From assembly GCF_022227765.1 (NCBI RefSeq), contig NZ_JAJMLZ010000002.1:310001-374000 (forward strand): a stretch of 64,000 nucleotides of DNA, given 5' to 3'. Source of the stretch: Ectothiorhodospira shaposhnikovii. GTDB lineage: Bacteria; Pseudomonadota; Gammaproteobacteria; Ectothiorhodospirales; Ectothiorhodospiraceae. The translations under genes and the position numbers were made by a program. This document shows, piece after piece, positions 42,172 through 49,617 of this stretch; position 1 is the stretch's first letter; every line of letters begins with the position of its first letter. A model generated the notes under the pieces. The model made no database searches. It saw only the letters and a list, made by a program, of their open reading frames with translations, and was not told the DNA's origin.

Positions 42172-42202
42172 TGCACCCCATGAGCGCACCAAAATGGGGC
42201 GC
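42172..42202 (-). promoter_or_regulatory. NtrC-like enhancer dyads
   Basis: GCGCACC-AAAAT-GGGGCGC (42184-42202) is a near-perfect dyad close to the NtrC consensus TGCACC-N5-GGTGCA. TGCACCCCATGAGCGCA (42172-42188) overlaps it as a weaker second site. They lie about 115-130 bp upstream of the predicted start, the usual spacing for NtrC-activated sigma-54 promoters. Confidence 0.6.
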
Positions 42203-42280
42203 CCGCCCACCACTCGCCCATCCCCTACCGGGACGACTAGAATAGGGTTCAATACACAAAAGACCACGGAGGAAACGGCC

Positions 42281-42565
42281 ATGATCGACAGCAAAAGCCT
42301 GGATGAGATGGCACGCAAGCTGAGCAGCATGATGCCCGAGTCGGTGCAGCACGTTCAGGCGGACATCGAGAAGAACCTCAAGGCGGGCCTGTCCGGTGCC
42401 CTGCAGCGGATGGATCTGGTGACCCGGGAGGAATTCGAGGTGCAGGCCGCCCTGCTGGAGCGCACCCGCGAGCGCCTCTCCGCCATGGAGGCCAGGGTCA
42501 AGGCCCTGGAGAAGGAATTCCTGGTCCCCCGCACCCGGGGGGACGACACCGTGGGCGAGGTGTAA
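42281..42565 (+). CDS. ubiK: Ubiquinone biosynthesis accessory factor UbiK
   Basis: A 94-aa helical protein, SLDEMARKLSSMMPESVQHV then DIEKNLKAGLSGALQRMDLV and TREEFEVQAALLERTRERLS, matching the YqiC/BMFP (UbiK) family with a C-terminal trimeric coiled coil. In E. coli UbiK binds UbiJ and aids aerobic ubiquinone synthesis. ACGGAGGAAACGG precedes the ATG. It is divergent from torF. Confidence 0.9.
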   Translation: MIDSKSLDEMARKLSSMMPESVQHVQADIEKNLKAGLSGALQRMDLVTREEFEVQAALLERTRERLSAMEARVKALEKEFLVPRTRGDDTVGEV

Positions 42566-42577
42566 CGGCGGCGTTTT

Positions 42578-42615
42578 CCCCTCACCCCAACCCCTCTCCC
42601 CCAGGGGGAGAGGGG
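42578..42615. repeat. CT-rich palindromic repeat, copy B
   Basis: CCCTCACCCCAACCCCTCTC followed by GGGGGAGAGGGG forms an inverted repeat and matches copy A at 28630-28667. It lies between ubiK and the convergent cytochrome b gene, where it could also act as a terminator hairpin. Confidence 0.65.
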
Positions 42616-42625
42616 AACCCACCAC

Positions 42626-43228
42626 TCATTTACGCTCCTCCTGATACCCGGTCACCATGGACTTGAGATAGGCATACCAGGGATGACCGGTGGTGGAGGC
42701 CATGTAGATGTGGCCGATCAGGAACACCATCAGGGCGAAGGTGGCCGCCACGTGGGCGTAGGCCACCCAGGCCAGGGGCAACAGATCGCCCATGAACGTC
42801 CCCTTCCAGGCGGCATAGGTCAGCAGCAGCAGACCGGATACCCACAACGCCGGTGCAATCGCCGCCTTGAAACCGAAATAGGCCAGTCGCTGCAGCGGAT
42901 TATGCTTGCTGGACGGTGATGTCACGAAGGGCTTGGCTTCGCCGGAGAAGATCCCGTAGGCGTAGTACAGCATCACCGCCGGCAAGCCCCGGTGGGTGGG
43001 CACATACTGGCGCCACTCCCCCGTCACCACATGCCAGAAGATGGCAAAGGCCCACAGACCGATCAGGCTCAGGGCCATGACGATATGGACCTTGAGGGCC
43101 GTGTCATAGGCCATCAGGCCATGACTGCCATGCAGTGCCAGCCCGGTGAACAACAGGCCGAAGATCAGGATCGTCTGCGCCCAGTGCCAGAAACGCTCGA
43201 ACAGCGTGAAGATGCGTACCTTGCTCAT
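42626..43228 (-). CDS. Cytochrome b561-type membrane subunit
   Basis: A 200-aa protein from MSKVRIFTLFERFWHWAQ, which overlaps the cytochrome c gene by ATGA. It has about five membrane helices, with heme-ligand histidines plausible at FERFWHWAQ, LKVHIVMAL and FLIGHIYMAST. This is the di-heme cytochrome b fold of formate-dehydrogenase and thiosulfate-reductase gamma subunits. It should pass electrons between the quinone pool and the octaheme cytochrome. Confidence 0.88.
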   Translation of the reverse strand: MSKVRIFTLFERFWHWAQTILIFGLLFTGLALHGSHGLMAYDTALKVHIVMALSLIGLWAFAIFWHVVTGEWRQYVPTHRGLPAVMLYYAYGIFSGEAKPFVTSPSSKHNPLQRLAYFGFKAAIAPALWVSGLLLLTYAAWKGTFMGDLLPLAWVAYAHVAATFALMVFLIGHIYMASTTGHPWYAYLKSMVTGYQEERK

Positions 43229-44838
43229 GCAGCCCCCCTCATCCGGCGACGGTGGATCAGATAGCGTCCCAGGCCGTGAGCCACCACCGACAGCAGGGTC
43301 AGCCATACCGCGAGCCAGCCGAAGGGTTCCCAGGGATGCCGGTCACGGCCGGGGATATAGACCCCCGGCAGATCCGCCAGCCGACCGTCCACGCTGTGGC
43401 AGGATTCACAGCTCAGGGCATCCTCCCTGGGCGCCACCATGTGATTGACCGGCCAGTACATGCGGGTGTCCACAAATCCGTACTCGCCGCTGAACCCGGC
43501 CTCGGTCTGGCCCGTGCGGCGGGCGGTGGCCATGCCCGATGCCAACGCCGCATCCCAGTCGTAACCCCGCCAGAAGGCGTTTTCGTCCCGTCCGAACAGG
43601 TGCGCCACCAACAGGGTGTTGTAGTGGGTATCGTAGGGTTGACGCCCCGCCATGATCTTGAAAGGCCAGATCCGGGCGCCGGGCTGCCCCGGTTCCCCCA
43701 GGGGCCGGTTCACGGGCACCGGCGCGGAGGGATCAATGGGATCCCCCAACAGGGTGTAGTGCATGTTGCCATCGAACCAGCGGTACTCCGGCACCAGATT
43801 TTCCTCCCACTGGAAGGCGCCCTTCATGCCGTCATAGACCACCAGACCGTCTTCCATTTCCACCACGGGGCGCCCCTGTTCGTCCCGGCGCCCGGCCACG
43901 GACCAATCCCAGAGGGTCTTGGTGGGCAGCCCGCCCCGGGCAATGGCCGGTACATGGCAGGTCTGACAGGCAATGAATTCGGCATGTTGGTTGAGCTTGT
44001 TGTGGATGACGGTGTCATGGGGCGCGGCGCCGTGGCAGGATTGACAGGCCGGTCGGTCGCTCTCCCGCCCCGGCACCGCAACACCCGCCTCAGGGGCGGC
44101 CTTGAGCTGGTAGCGGCTGCCCTGCTGGATATGGCCGGTAAATTCATGGCAGGTGGCACAGGAAAAATTCAGGCCGTCGGGATCCATGTGCACATCCACA
44201 TGGCGGGGTGGCGCCAGCAGGGAGCTGTCCAGATCGCCGTGCTTGACCGCGTCGCCCCCGCCCCCTTCAAAGTGGCAGGTGCCACAGGTTTCCCGGCTGG
44301 ATCGACCCACATGGCGGGCCACATGGGCCAGATCCGGGGCCTTGAACAGTCGACCCCGGAACGGGGTATCCTCGTAGGGGGGATGACCGGCCCCGGTGGG
44401 AAATTTCACATAGGTGCCCGTGGTGTCGTGACAGACCAGGCAGTCCACCCGATCCTCGGCGGTGAAATCGAAATGCTCGTCCTCCCAACCGTAGCCCACG
44501 TGGCAACTGCTGCAGCGCTCATAACTGCCGGCAATGCCCTGGCACAGATTGTTCAGGGCAAACCGCTTGCCCAGGGTCTGGCCGGTTTCCGGCTGCTCGA
44601 AGCGCCAGGTCCAGTGGATGCTGCGGTGAACCTGCAGCGCGGCTTCCGTGTGGCATTCCAGACAGGCCCGGGTGACTTCCGGGCCACTATGGAACGGACC
44701 GGCCAGTTGCTCGAACTTGCGATGATCCGCCGTGGAGGACAAGGATGTCTCCGCGGGCAGGGCGGGGATCTCGTCGGCCGGTATCTGCAAGGGGAGCAGT
44801 ACCAGCGAAAGGATGAGAAGACCTGAGCGTATCGACAC
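43225..44838 (-). CDS. Octaheme tetrathionate reductase-family cytochrome c
   Basis: A 537-aa protein with a signal peptide (LLILSLVLLPLQIPA) and eight CxxCH heme sites: CLECH, CSSCH, CLVCH, CGTCH, CATCH, CQSCH, CQTCH and CESCH. A C-terminal membrane anchor (LAVWLTLLSVVAHGLGRYL) follows. Heme spacing and the NNLCQGIAGSYERCSSCH segment match the octaheme tetrathionate reductase family, whose purified members reduce tetrathionate, nitrite and hydroxylamine. Physiological substrate here is uncertain. It is co-transcribed with its cytochrome b, possibly under FNR. Confidence 0.88.
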   Translation of the reverse strand: MSIRSGLLILSLVLLPLQIPADEIPALPAETSLSSTADHRKFEQLAGPFHSGPEVTRACLECHTEAALQVHRSIHWTWRFEQPETGQTLGKRFALNNLCQGIAGSYERCSSCHVGYGWEDEHFDFTAEDRVDCLVCHDTTGTYVKFPTGAGHPPYEDTPFRGRLFKAPDLAHVARHVGRSSRETCGTCHFEGGGGDAVKHGDLDSSLLAPPRHVDVHMDPDGLNFSCATCHEFTGHIQQGSRYQLKAAPEAGVAVPGRESDRPACQSCHGAAPHDTVIHNKLNQHAEFIACQTCHVPAIARGGLPTKTLWDWSVAGRRDEQGRPVVEMEDGLVVYDGMKGAFQWEENLVPEYRWFDGNMHYTLLGDPIDPSAPVPVNRPLGEPGQPGARIWPFKIMAGRQPYDTHYNTLLVAHLFGRDENAFWRGYDWDAALASGMATARRTGQTEAGFSGEYGFVDTRMYWPVNHMVAPREDALSCESCHSVDGRLADLPGVYIPGRDRHPWEPFGWLAVWLTLLSVVAHGLGRYLIHRRRMRGAA

Positions 44839-44930
44839 GTGTCACTCCGGGACGTGAATGGCAAACCGGAGACCATTAGCAGGCACTAATAATCTAAAGT
44901 GAGTGTGACACAACCGCCACGCCTGCGTCC

Positions 44931-44944
44931 TTGATAATCATCAG
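44931..44944. promoter_or_regulatory. FNR-like box upstream of the octaheme cytochrome operon
   Basis: TTGAT-AATC-ATCAG on the plus strand matches TTGAT-N4-ATCAA with one mismatch. It is centred ~100 bases upstream of the octaheme cytochrome start codon. Nearby TTTAGATT on the minus strand is a possible -10, with non-ideal spacing for classical FNR activation. Confidence 0.5.
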
Positions 44945-44951
44945 GACGCCC

Positions 44952-46025
44952 TCAGCCGGGCCGGCACCAGTCATCGCCGGCGGCATCCTCGCGGTTGCGT
45001 TCACGCACCACATAGGAGCGGATCCGCCCCGACTCGAAATAGGTCCGCGCCATCAGTTCGCTCAGCACCCCGGTGGTGAGCAGCTGCACCGAGACCAGCA
45101 CGCACATCACCCCCACGAACAACAGCGGCCGGGTGCCGATATCCGCTTGCAACAGCACCTTGATCAGCAGCAGATAGCCCAGAATGGCCGAGCCCAGGGC
45201 GCCAAAGAACAGGCCGATGGAACCGAAGAAGTGTCCCGGGCGCGCCTTGTAGCGCATGAAGAAGTACACCGACAAAAGGTCCAGGATCACCCGGAAGGTG
45301 CGGGAGATCCCGTACTTGGAGTCGCCGTGGGCACGGGGGTGGTGGGTCACCACGTGCTCGCGGATGCGCCGCGGCGAGGTCTGGGTGGCGAACCAGGCCG
45401 GGATGAAGCGATGCATCTCGCCGTAGAGACGGACCCCCTTGAGAACCTGGGCCCGGAACACCTTGAGGCTGCAACCGTAGTCGTGCAGGTTCACCTTGGT
45501 GGTCCAGCGGATCAGCTTGTTGGCGATGCGGGACGGTACCTTGCGTTTCCACAGATCGTCATGGCGGTCCTTGCGCCAGCCCGCCACCATGTCCAGATCC
45601 TCGTCCAGCAGTCGGCGCACCATGACGGGGATATCCGCCGGATCGTTCTGCAGGTCGCCATCCAGGGTGGCGATGACGCTGCCGCGGGCATGGTCGATCC
45701 CCGCCTGCATGGCCGCGGTCTGGCCGAAATTGCGCTGTAACGTGAGTACCCGCACATGGCGTCCATACTGTTCCCGGGCCGCCAGCATGCGGTCCGGCGT
45801 GGCGTCGGCACTGCCGTCATCCACCAGCACCACCTCCCAGGGCATGGACAGGTCACCCAGGGCCTCATGGATACGGGCCACCAGGGGGGCCACGTTATCC
45901 TCTTCGTTGTACATGGGAATGACCAGGGACAGGCTCAGGGCCTCCTCGGTGCGGTAGACGGCGTAGCCCTGATCATCGGTGACGGCCTGCGCCGTCGCGG
46001 CATCGCCTTCGGGTTTGACGGACAT
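44952..46025 (-). CDS. Family 2 glycosyltransferase (polyprenyl-phosphate sugar transferase-like)
   Basis: A 357-aa protein with a GT-A domain: LSLVIPMYNEEDNVAPLV, VVLVDDGSADATP and the metal-binding ATLDGDLQNDPADIP. Two C-terminal membrane helices (IGLFFGALGSAILGYLLLIK, PLLFVGVMCVLVSVQLLTTG) follow. This layout is that of ArnC/DPM1-like enzymes that load a sugar onto undecaprenyl phosphate. The neighbours are an UPF0104-type membrane protein and an ArnT-like transferase, so the three probably modify lipid A or another envelope glycan. Confidence 0.88.
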   Translation of the reverse strand: MSVKPEGDAATAQAVTDDQGYAVYRTEEALSLSLVIPMYNEEDNVAPLVARIHEALGDLSMPWEVVLVDDGSADATPDRMLAAREQYGRHVRVLTLQRNFGQTAAMQAGIDHARGSVIATLDGDLQNDPADIPVMVRRLLDEDLDMVAGWRKDRHDDLWKRKVPSRIANKLIRWTTKVNLHDYGCSLKVFRAQVLKGVRLYGEMHRFIPAWFATQTSPRRIREHVVTHHPRAHGDSKYGISRTFRVILDLLSVYFFMRYKARPGHFFGSIGLFFGALGSAILGYLLLIKVLLQADIGTRPLLFVGVMCVLVSVQLLTTGVLSELMARTYFESGRIRSYVVRERNREDAAGDDWCRPG

Positions 46026-46031
46026 GATGGT

Positions 46032-46949
46032 CTATTTCTCTTTGTTGGCCGCCGGCAGCCAGGGCAACAACAGCCCGCCGGCAAGCGTGGATCCAAGCAG
46101 GAAAAGATGCAGGTTGACGGCGCCCACCAGGGCCTGTTCCGCCGATACGCCGAAAGGCAGCAGGGCCGCCATCACACCGGCTTCATAGGTACCGGCCCCT
46201 CCGACCCCGTGTACCGGCAGGACACTGGTCAGATCACCGGCGATGACCGCCAGCCACAGGGCGGCGGCGGGGGCCTCCAGGAACAGGGCCAGCACCCAGA
46301 CAAAGACGGCCAGTTTGACGCTCCAGTTCAGCGCCGTCCAGGCCCAGGCACGCCAGAAGTCCCGGGGAGAGGACGGCAAGGCCTCCAGGGCCCGCAGGAC
46401 CCAGTCCCCCCATCGCCCCCGGACACGCGGCGCCAGCCAGTGCCGCAGCAGGGGCGAGACGCGGCGCACCAGCGGCAGGCCCGACAACCACAGGACCGTG
46501 GCCGCCAAGGCCGCCGGCCATCCCACCAGCCAGGTACCGACCGCCGCCAGGCCGAAGGCGGCGAGCACATGCAGGTCCATGAGGCGAAACCAGAGCAGCA
46601 CCGGCACGGAATGCACCGCCGGTACCTGGAAGTAGCGTGCCATCAACACCGGAAAGCTCAACTCGCCGGTACGCATGGGCAGCAGATTGTTGAGCAGATT
46701 GTGAATCAGCGTCAGGCGCAGACAGGCCGGGAAACGGCCCCGCATCGCCGACCGGTAAAAGTCATAGACCCGCCAGGCACGCAGGGCATAGGTGAGCAGG
46801 GTGAGCAGACCGGCCACCAGCAGGGCCATCGGCGACAGATCCCGCCAGGGTGCCAGGATGCCCCCCCAACCATGGAAGACTTCCACCAACCCGACAAAGA
46901 CCAGGAAGATGGCGATGGAAACGAGGGTTCTGGCGCGAGGCCTCAACAT
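46032..46949 (-). CDS. UPF0104/YbhN-type membrane protein (lysylphosphatidylglycerol synthase TM family)
   Basis: A 305-aa protein from the ATG at 46949 (MLRPRARTLVSIAIFLVFVG); an upstream TTG would add 14 residues. It has about eight membrane helices, with LPMRTGELSFPVLMARYF as the family signature and VHGVGGAGTYEAGVMAALLP near the C-terminus. Members are thought to transport lipid-linked intermediates or act in lipid metabolism. It is 6 bases upstream of the GT2 gene in the same operon and divergent from the ArnT-like gene. Confidence 0.82.
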   Translation of the reverse strand: MLRPRARTLVSIAIFLVFVGLVEVFHGWGGILAPWRDLSPMALLVAGLLTLLTYALRAWRVYDFYRSAMRGRFPACLRLTLIHNLLNNLLPMRTGELSFPVLMARYFQVPAVHSVPVLLWFRLMDLHVLAAFGLAAVGTWLVGWPAALAATVLWLSGLPLVRRVSPLLRHWLAPRVRGRWGDWVLRALEALPSSPRDFWRAWAWTALNWSVKLAVFVWVLALFLEAPAAALWLAVIAGDLTSVLPVHGVGGAGTYEAGVMAALLPFGVSAEQALVGAVNLHLFLLGSTLAGGLLLPWLPAANKEK

Positions 46950-47060
46950 CCGGAAATATCCCAACACACCCGCCACCCGTCGACAAAGCAAAACCCTGCC
47001 GCCGACACCACGACCGGGTTACACTGCGCACATTCCATCCAAGCCCCGCAAGCCGACATC

Positions 47061-48641
47061 GTGCCACGCATCCATACCTATTACCCGACGGACCTGCAGG
47101 AACTGTCACCCCGCATCCTCTGGGCCTTCCTGACGGCGGCCCTGTTCACGGCCTTCTTCTACAACCTGCACGGCGTGCCGCTATTCGACCTGGACGAAGG
47201 GGCATTCAGTGAAGCGACCCGGGACATGCTGGCCCGGGGTGACTTCATCGCCACTTACCTCTATGGCGAGCCGCGGTATGATAAGCCTATCCTGATTTAC
47301 TGGCTACAGGCCCTGAGCGTGAGCGCCTTCGGGCTCAACGAACTGGCCCTGCGACTGCCCTCGGCCCTCGCCGCCACCGGCTGGATGCTGCTGACATTCG
47401 CCTTCGCGCGGCGGGTCTGTGACCGTCATACCGCCCTGGCGGCCGCCATCATCGGCGCCACGTCCCTGGGGGTGATCATCATCGGCAAGGCGGCCATCGC
47501 CGATGCCGCCCTGCATCTGTTCATCGTCGGCGCCATGTTCGCCATCTACCTGCATTTCAAGGAAGGCGGGGTTCGCTGGGTCTATCTGGCATTCCTGTGC
47601 ATGGGCCTGGGCTTTCTGACCAAGGGACCGGTGGCGGTGGTGATCCCGCTGGCGGTCAGCCTGATCTTCTATGGTCTCAAGGGCGAGTGGCGGTCCTGGC
47701 TGCGAGCGGCCTTCAATCCCCTGGGGATCATGCTGTTCCTGCTCATCGTGCTGCCCTGGTATCTGGCCATCACCTGGCGGGAAGGGCCGGGGTTCCTGAT
47801 GGGCTTTTTCCTGGAGCACAACCTGGGCCGTTTCCAGGCCCCCATGCATGGCCATGCCGGTCCCTTCTACTTTTATTTGCCGGTGCTGCTGGTGGCCCTG
47901 CTGCCCTATACCACGGTGCTGATCCGGACCCTGTGGGAAGTGAGGGAGAGCTTCCGCGAGGACCTGCACGGGTATCTGCTGACCTGGTTCCTGTTCGTGC
48001 TGGTGCTGTTCTCGGCGGCCGGCACCAAGCTGCCCCATTACATCTTCTACGGCATCACCCCCCTGTTCATCCTGATGGCCCTGCACCTGGACCGGGTCCG
48101 CGGCCGGTTCTGGCTGTTCCTGCCCCCGGCCCTGCTGTTTGCCGGGTTGCTGGCCCTGCCCCATCTGGTGGACCTGATCAAGCCCCATCTGGACGACCCC
48201 TTCATTCTCGCCCTGCTGACGGACCACCATGTGCATTTCGGCCCCCTCTGGCATGCCTTCTTCGTCATCGCCCTGGCGGCCTGCCTGTTCTTCATGCTGG
48301 ATCGACGCATCCAGCGCGGCTATCGCCTGTTCCTGATCGGCCTGACCCTGAACGTGGGCGTGGCGGGACTCCTGCTGCCGGCGGTGGCCGGTGTACAGCA
48401 GTCCCCCATCCGCGATGCCGGCCTGGCGGCCAGGGATCTGCCGGAAACGGTGGTGATGTGGCGCCTGAACAACCCCAGTTTCAGCATCTATGCCAACCGG
48501 GGCGTGGAGCGGCGCATGCCGGAGCCGGGAGAAGTGGCGGTCACCAAGGAGGACTCCCTGGACAGGCTGGCGCACCTCCCCCATGAAGTGCTGCACGCGC
48601 GCAACGGGGTGATCCTGGTGCGGATACTCGAAGCCCCATAG
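47061..48641 (+). CDS. ArnT-like (PMT/GT83) glycosyltransferase
   Basis: A 526-aa protein starting at GTG 47061 (V/M-PRIHTYYPTDLQELSPRI); the start is chosen by homology because the frame stays open far upstream through antisense DNA. It has 12-13 membrane helices and the first periplasmic loop motif PLFDLDEGAFSEATRDMLAR with catalytic Asp-Glu, then YDKPILIYWLQALS. The family transfers a sugar from undecaprenyl phosphate to lipid A or other acceptors. It sits head-to-head with the UPF0104/GT2 pair that likely supplies its donor. Confidence 0.88.
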   Translation: MPRIHTYYPTDLQELSPRILWAFLTAALFTAFFYNLHGVPLFDLDEGAFSEATRDMLARGDFIATYLYGEPRYDKPILIYWLQALSVSAFGLNELALRLPSALAATGWMLLTFAFARRVCDRHTALAAAIIGATSLGVIIIGKAAIADAALHLFIVGAMFAIYLHFKEGGVRWVYLAFLCMGLGFLTKGPVAVVIPLAVSLIFYGLKGEWRSWLRAAFNPLGIMLFLLIVLPWYLAITWREGPGFLMGFFLEHNLGRFQAPMHGHAGPFYFYLPVLLVALLPYTTVLIRTLWEVRESFREDLHGYLLTWFLFVLVLFSAAGTKLPHYIFYGITPLFILMALHLDRVRGRFWLFLPPALLFAGLLALPHLVDLIKPHLDDPFILALLTDHHVHFGPLWHAFFVIALAACLFFMLDRRIQRGYRLFLIGLTLNVGVAGLLLPAVAGVQQSPIRDAGLAARDLPETVVMWRLNNPSFSIYANRGVERRMPEPGEVAVTKEDSLDRLAHLPHEVLHARNGVILVRILEAP

Positions 48642-48697
48642 GGAGTTCGCTCGGGTACCGGCTTTGGGTTATAGTCCGGGCATCAGGGACGAGCCCC

Positions 48698-49579
48698 ATG
48701 GAAGGAGCCATGCAACTTGCCGTCATCCGCAGCCGTGCCCAACTGGGCATCCAGGCCCCGCCGGTTCACATCGAAGTCCATCTGGCCAACGGCCTGCCCA
48801 GCTTTGCCATGGTGGGCCTGCCGGAAGTGGCCGTGAAGGAAAGCCGCGACCGGGTCCGGGCCGCCATCCAGACCAGCGGCTTCGAATTCCCGGCCCGCCG
48901 CATCACCGTCAATCTAGCACCGGCGGATCTGCCCAAGGAGGGCGGTCGCTTCGACCTGGGGATCGCCCTGGGCATCCTCGCCGCCTCCGGACAGATCCCT
49001 CTCAAGGCCTGCAATGGCCTGGAATTCCTGGGAGAACTGGGCCTGACCGGTGAACTGCGCCCGGTACGCGGCGTACTGCCCGCGGCCATGGCGGCGGCGC
49101 AAGCCGGACGCACCCTGATGCTGTCCCGGGGCGATGCGGACGAGGCGGTGCTGGTGGACGGTGTGGTCGTGATACCGGCGGACCATCTGCTGGAAGTCTG
49201 TGCCCACCTGCGCGACGAAGCGCCCCTCTCCCCCCATGCACGGATCCCCTCGACCACGGATGACCCGGCCACGCAACCGGATCTGACGGACGTGCGCGGC
49301 CAGCCCCAGGCCCGCCGCGCCCTGGAAGCCGCCGCCGCCGGCGGCCATCACCTGCTGATGATCGGACCACCCGGCACCGGCAAGACCATGCTGGCCAGCC
49401 GCTTGCCGGGACTGCTGCCGCCCATGAGCGAAACCGAAGCCCTGGAAACCGCGGCCCTGCATGCCATCAGTCACCACGGCATCGACCCCGCCCGATGGCG
49501 TACCCGTCCCTTCCGTACCCCCCATCACACCTGTTCGGGGATTGCGCTGGTGGGTGGTGGTTGTCATTTCCAGAAATAA
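48698..49579 (+). pseudogene. comM: comM/yifB 5' half, interrupted by transposon
   Basis: The first ~288 codons of the Mg-chelatase-like AAA+ protein ComM/YifB: PPVHIEVHLANGLPSFAMVG, LPEVAVKESRDRVRAAIQTS, NLAPADLPKEGGRFDLGIAL, Walker A LMIGPPGTGKTMLASRL, then RTPHHTCSGIALVGGG. After that the reading frame enters transposon DNA and stops six codons later. An intact ComM continues with the Walker B region and ~200 more residues, which must lie beyond the transposon. ComM is a branch-migration helicase for natural transformation. An alternative start is the ATG at 48710. Confidence 0.92.
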
Positions 49580-49607
49580 TTGCGACACTTTAGAAATAGA
49601 TGCGACA
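49562..49607. repeat. Transposon terminal end with two transposase-binding repeats
   Basis: After terminal TGTCATTTCC come AGAAATAATTGCGACA (49572-49587) and AGAAATAGATGCGACA (49592-49607). These are two 16-bp direct repeats differing at two positions and spaced by four bases, typical of TnsB/TniA binding sites at Tn7-family ends. Only two clear sites are seen on this side. Confidence 0.8.
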
Positions 49608-49617
49608 TGGTGGCCGC

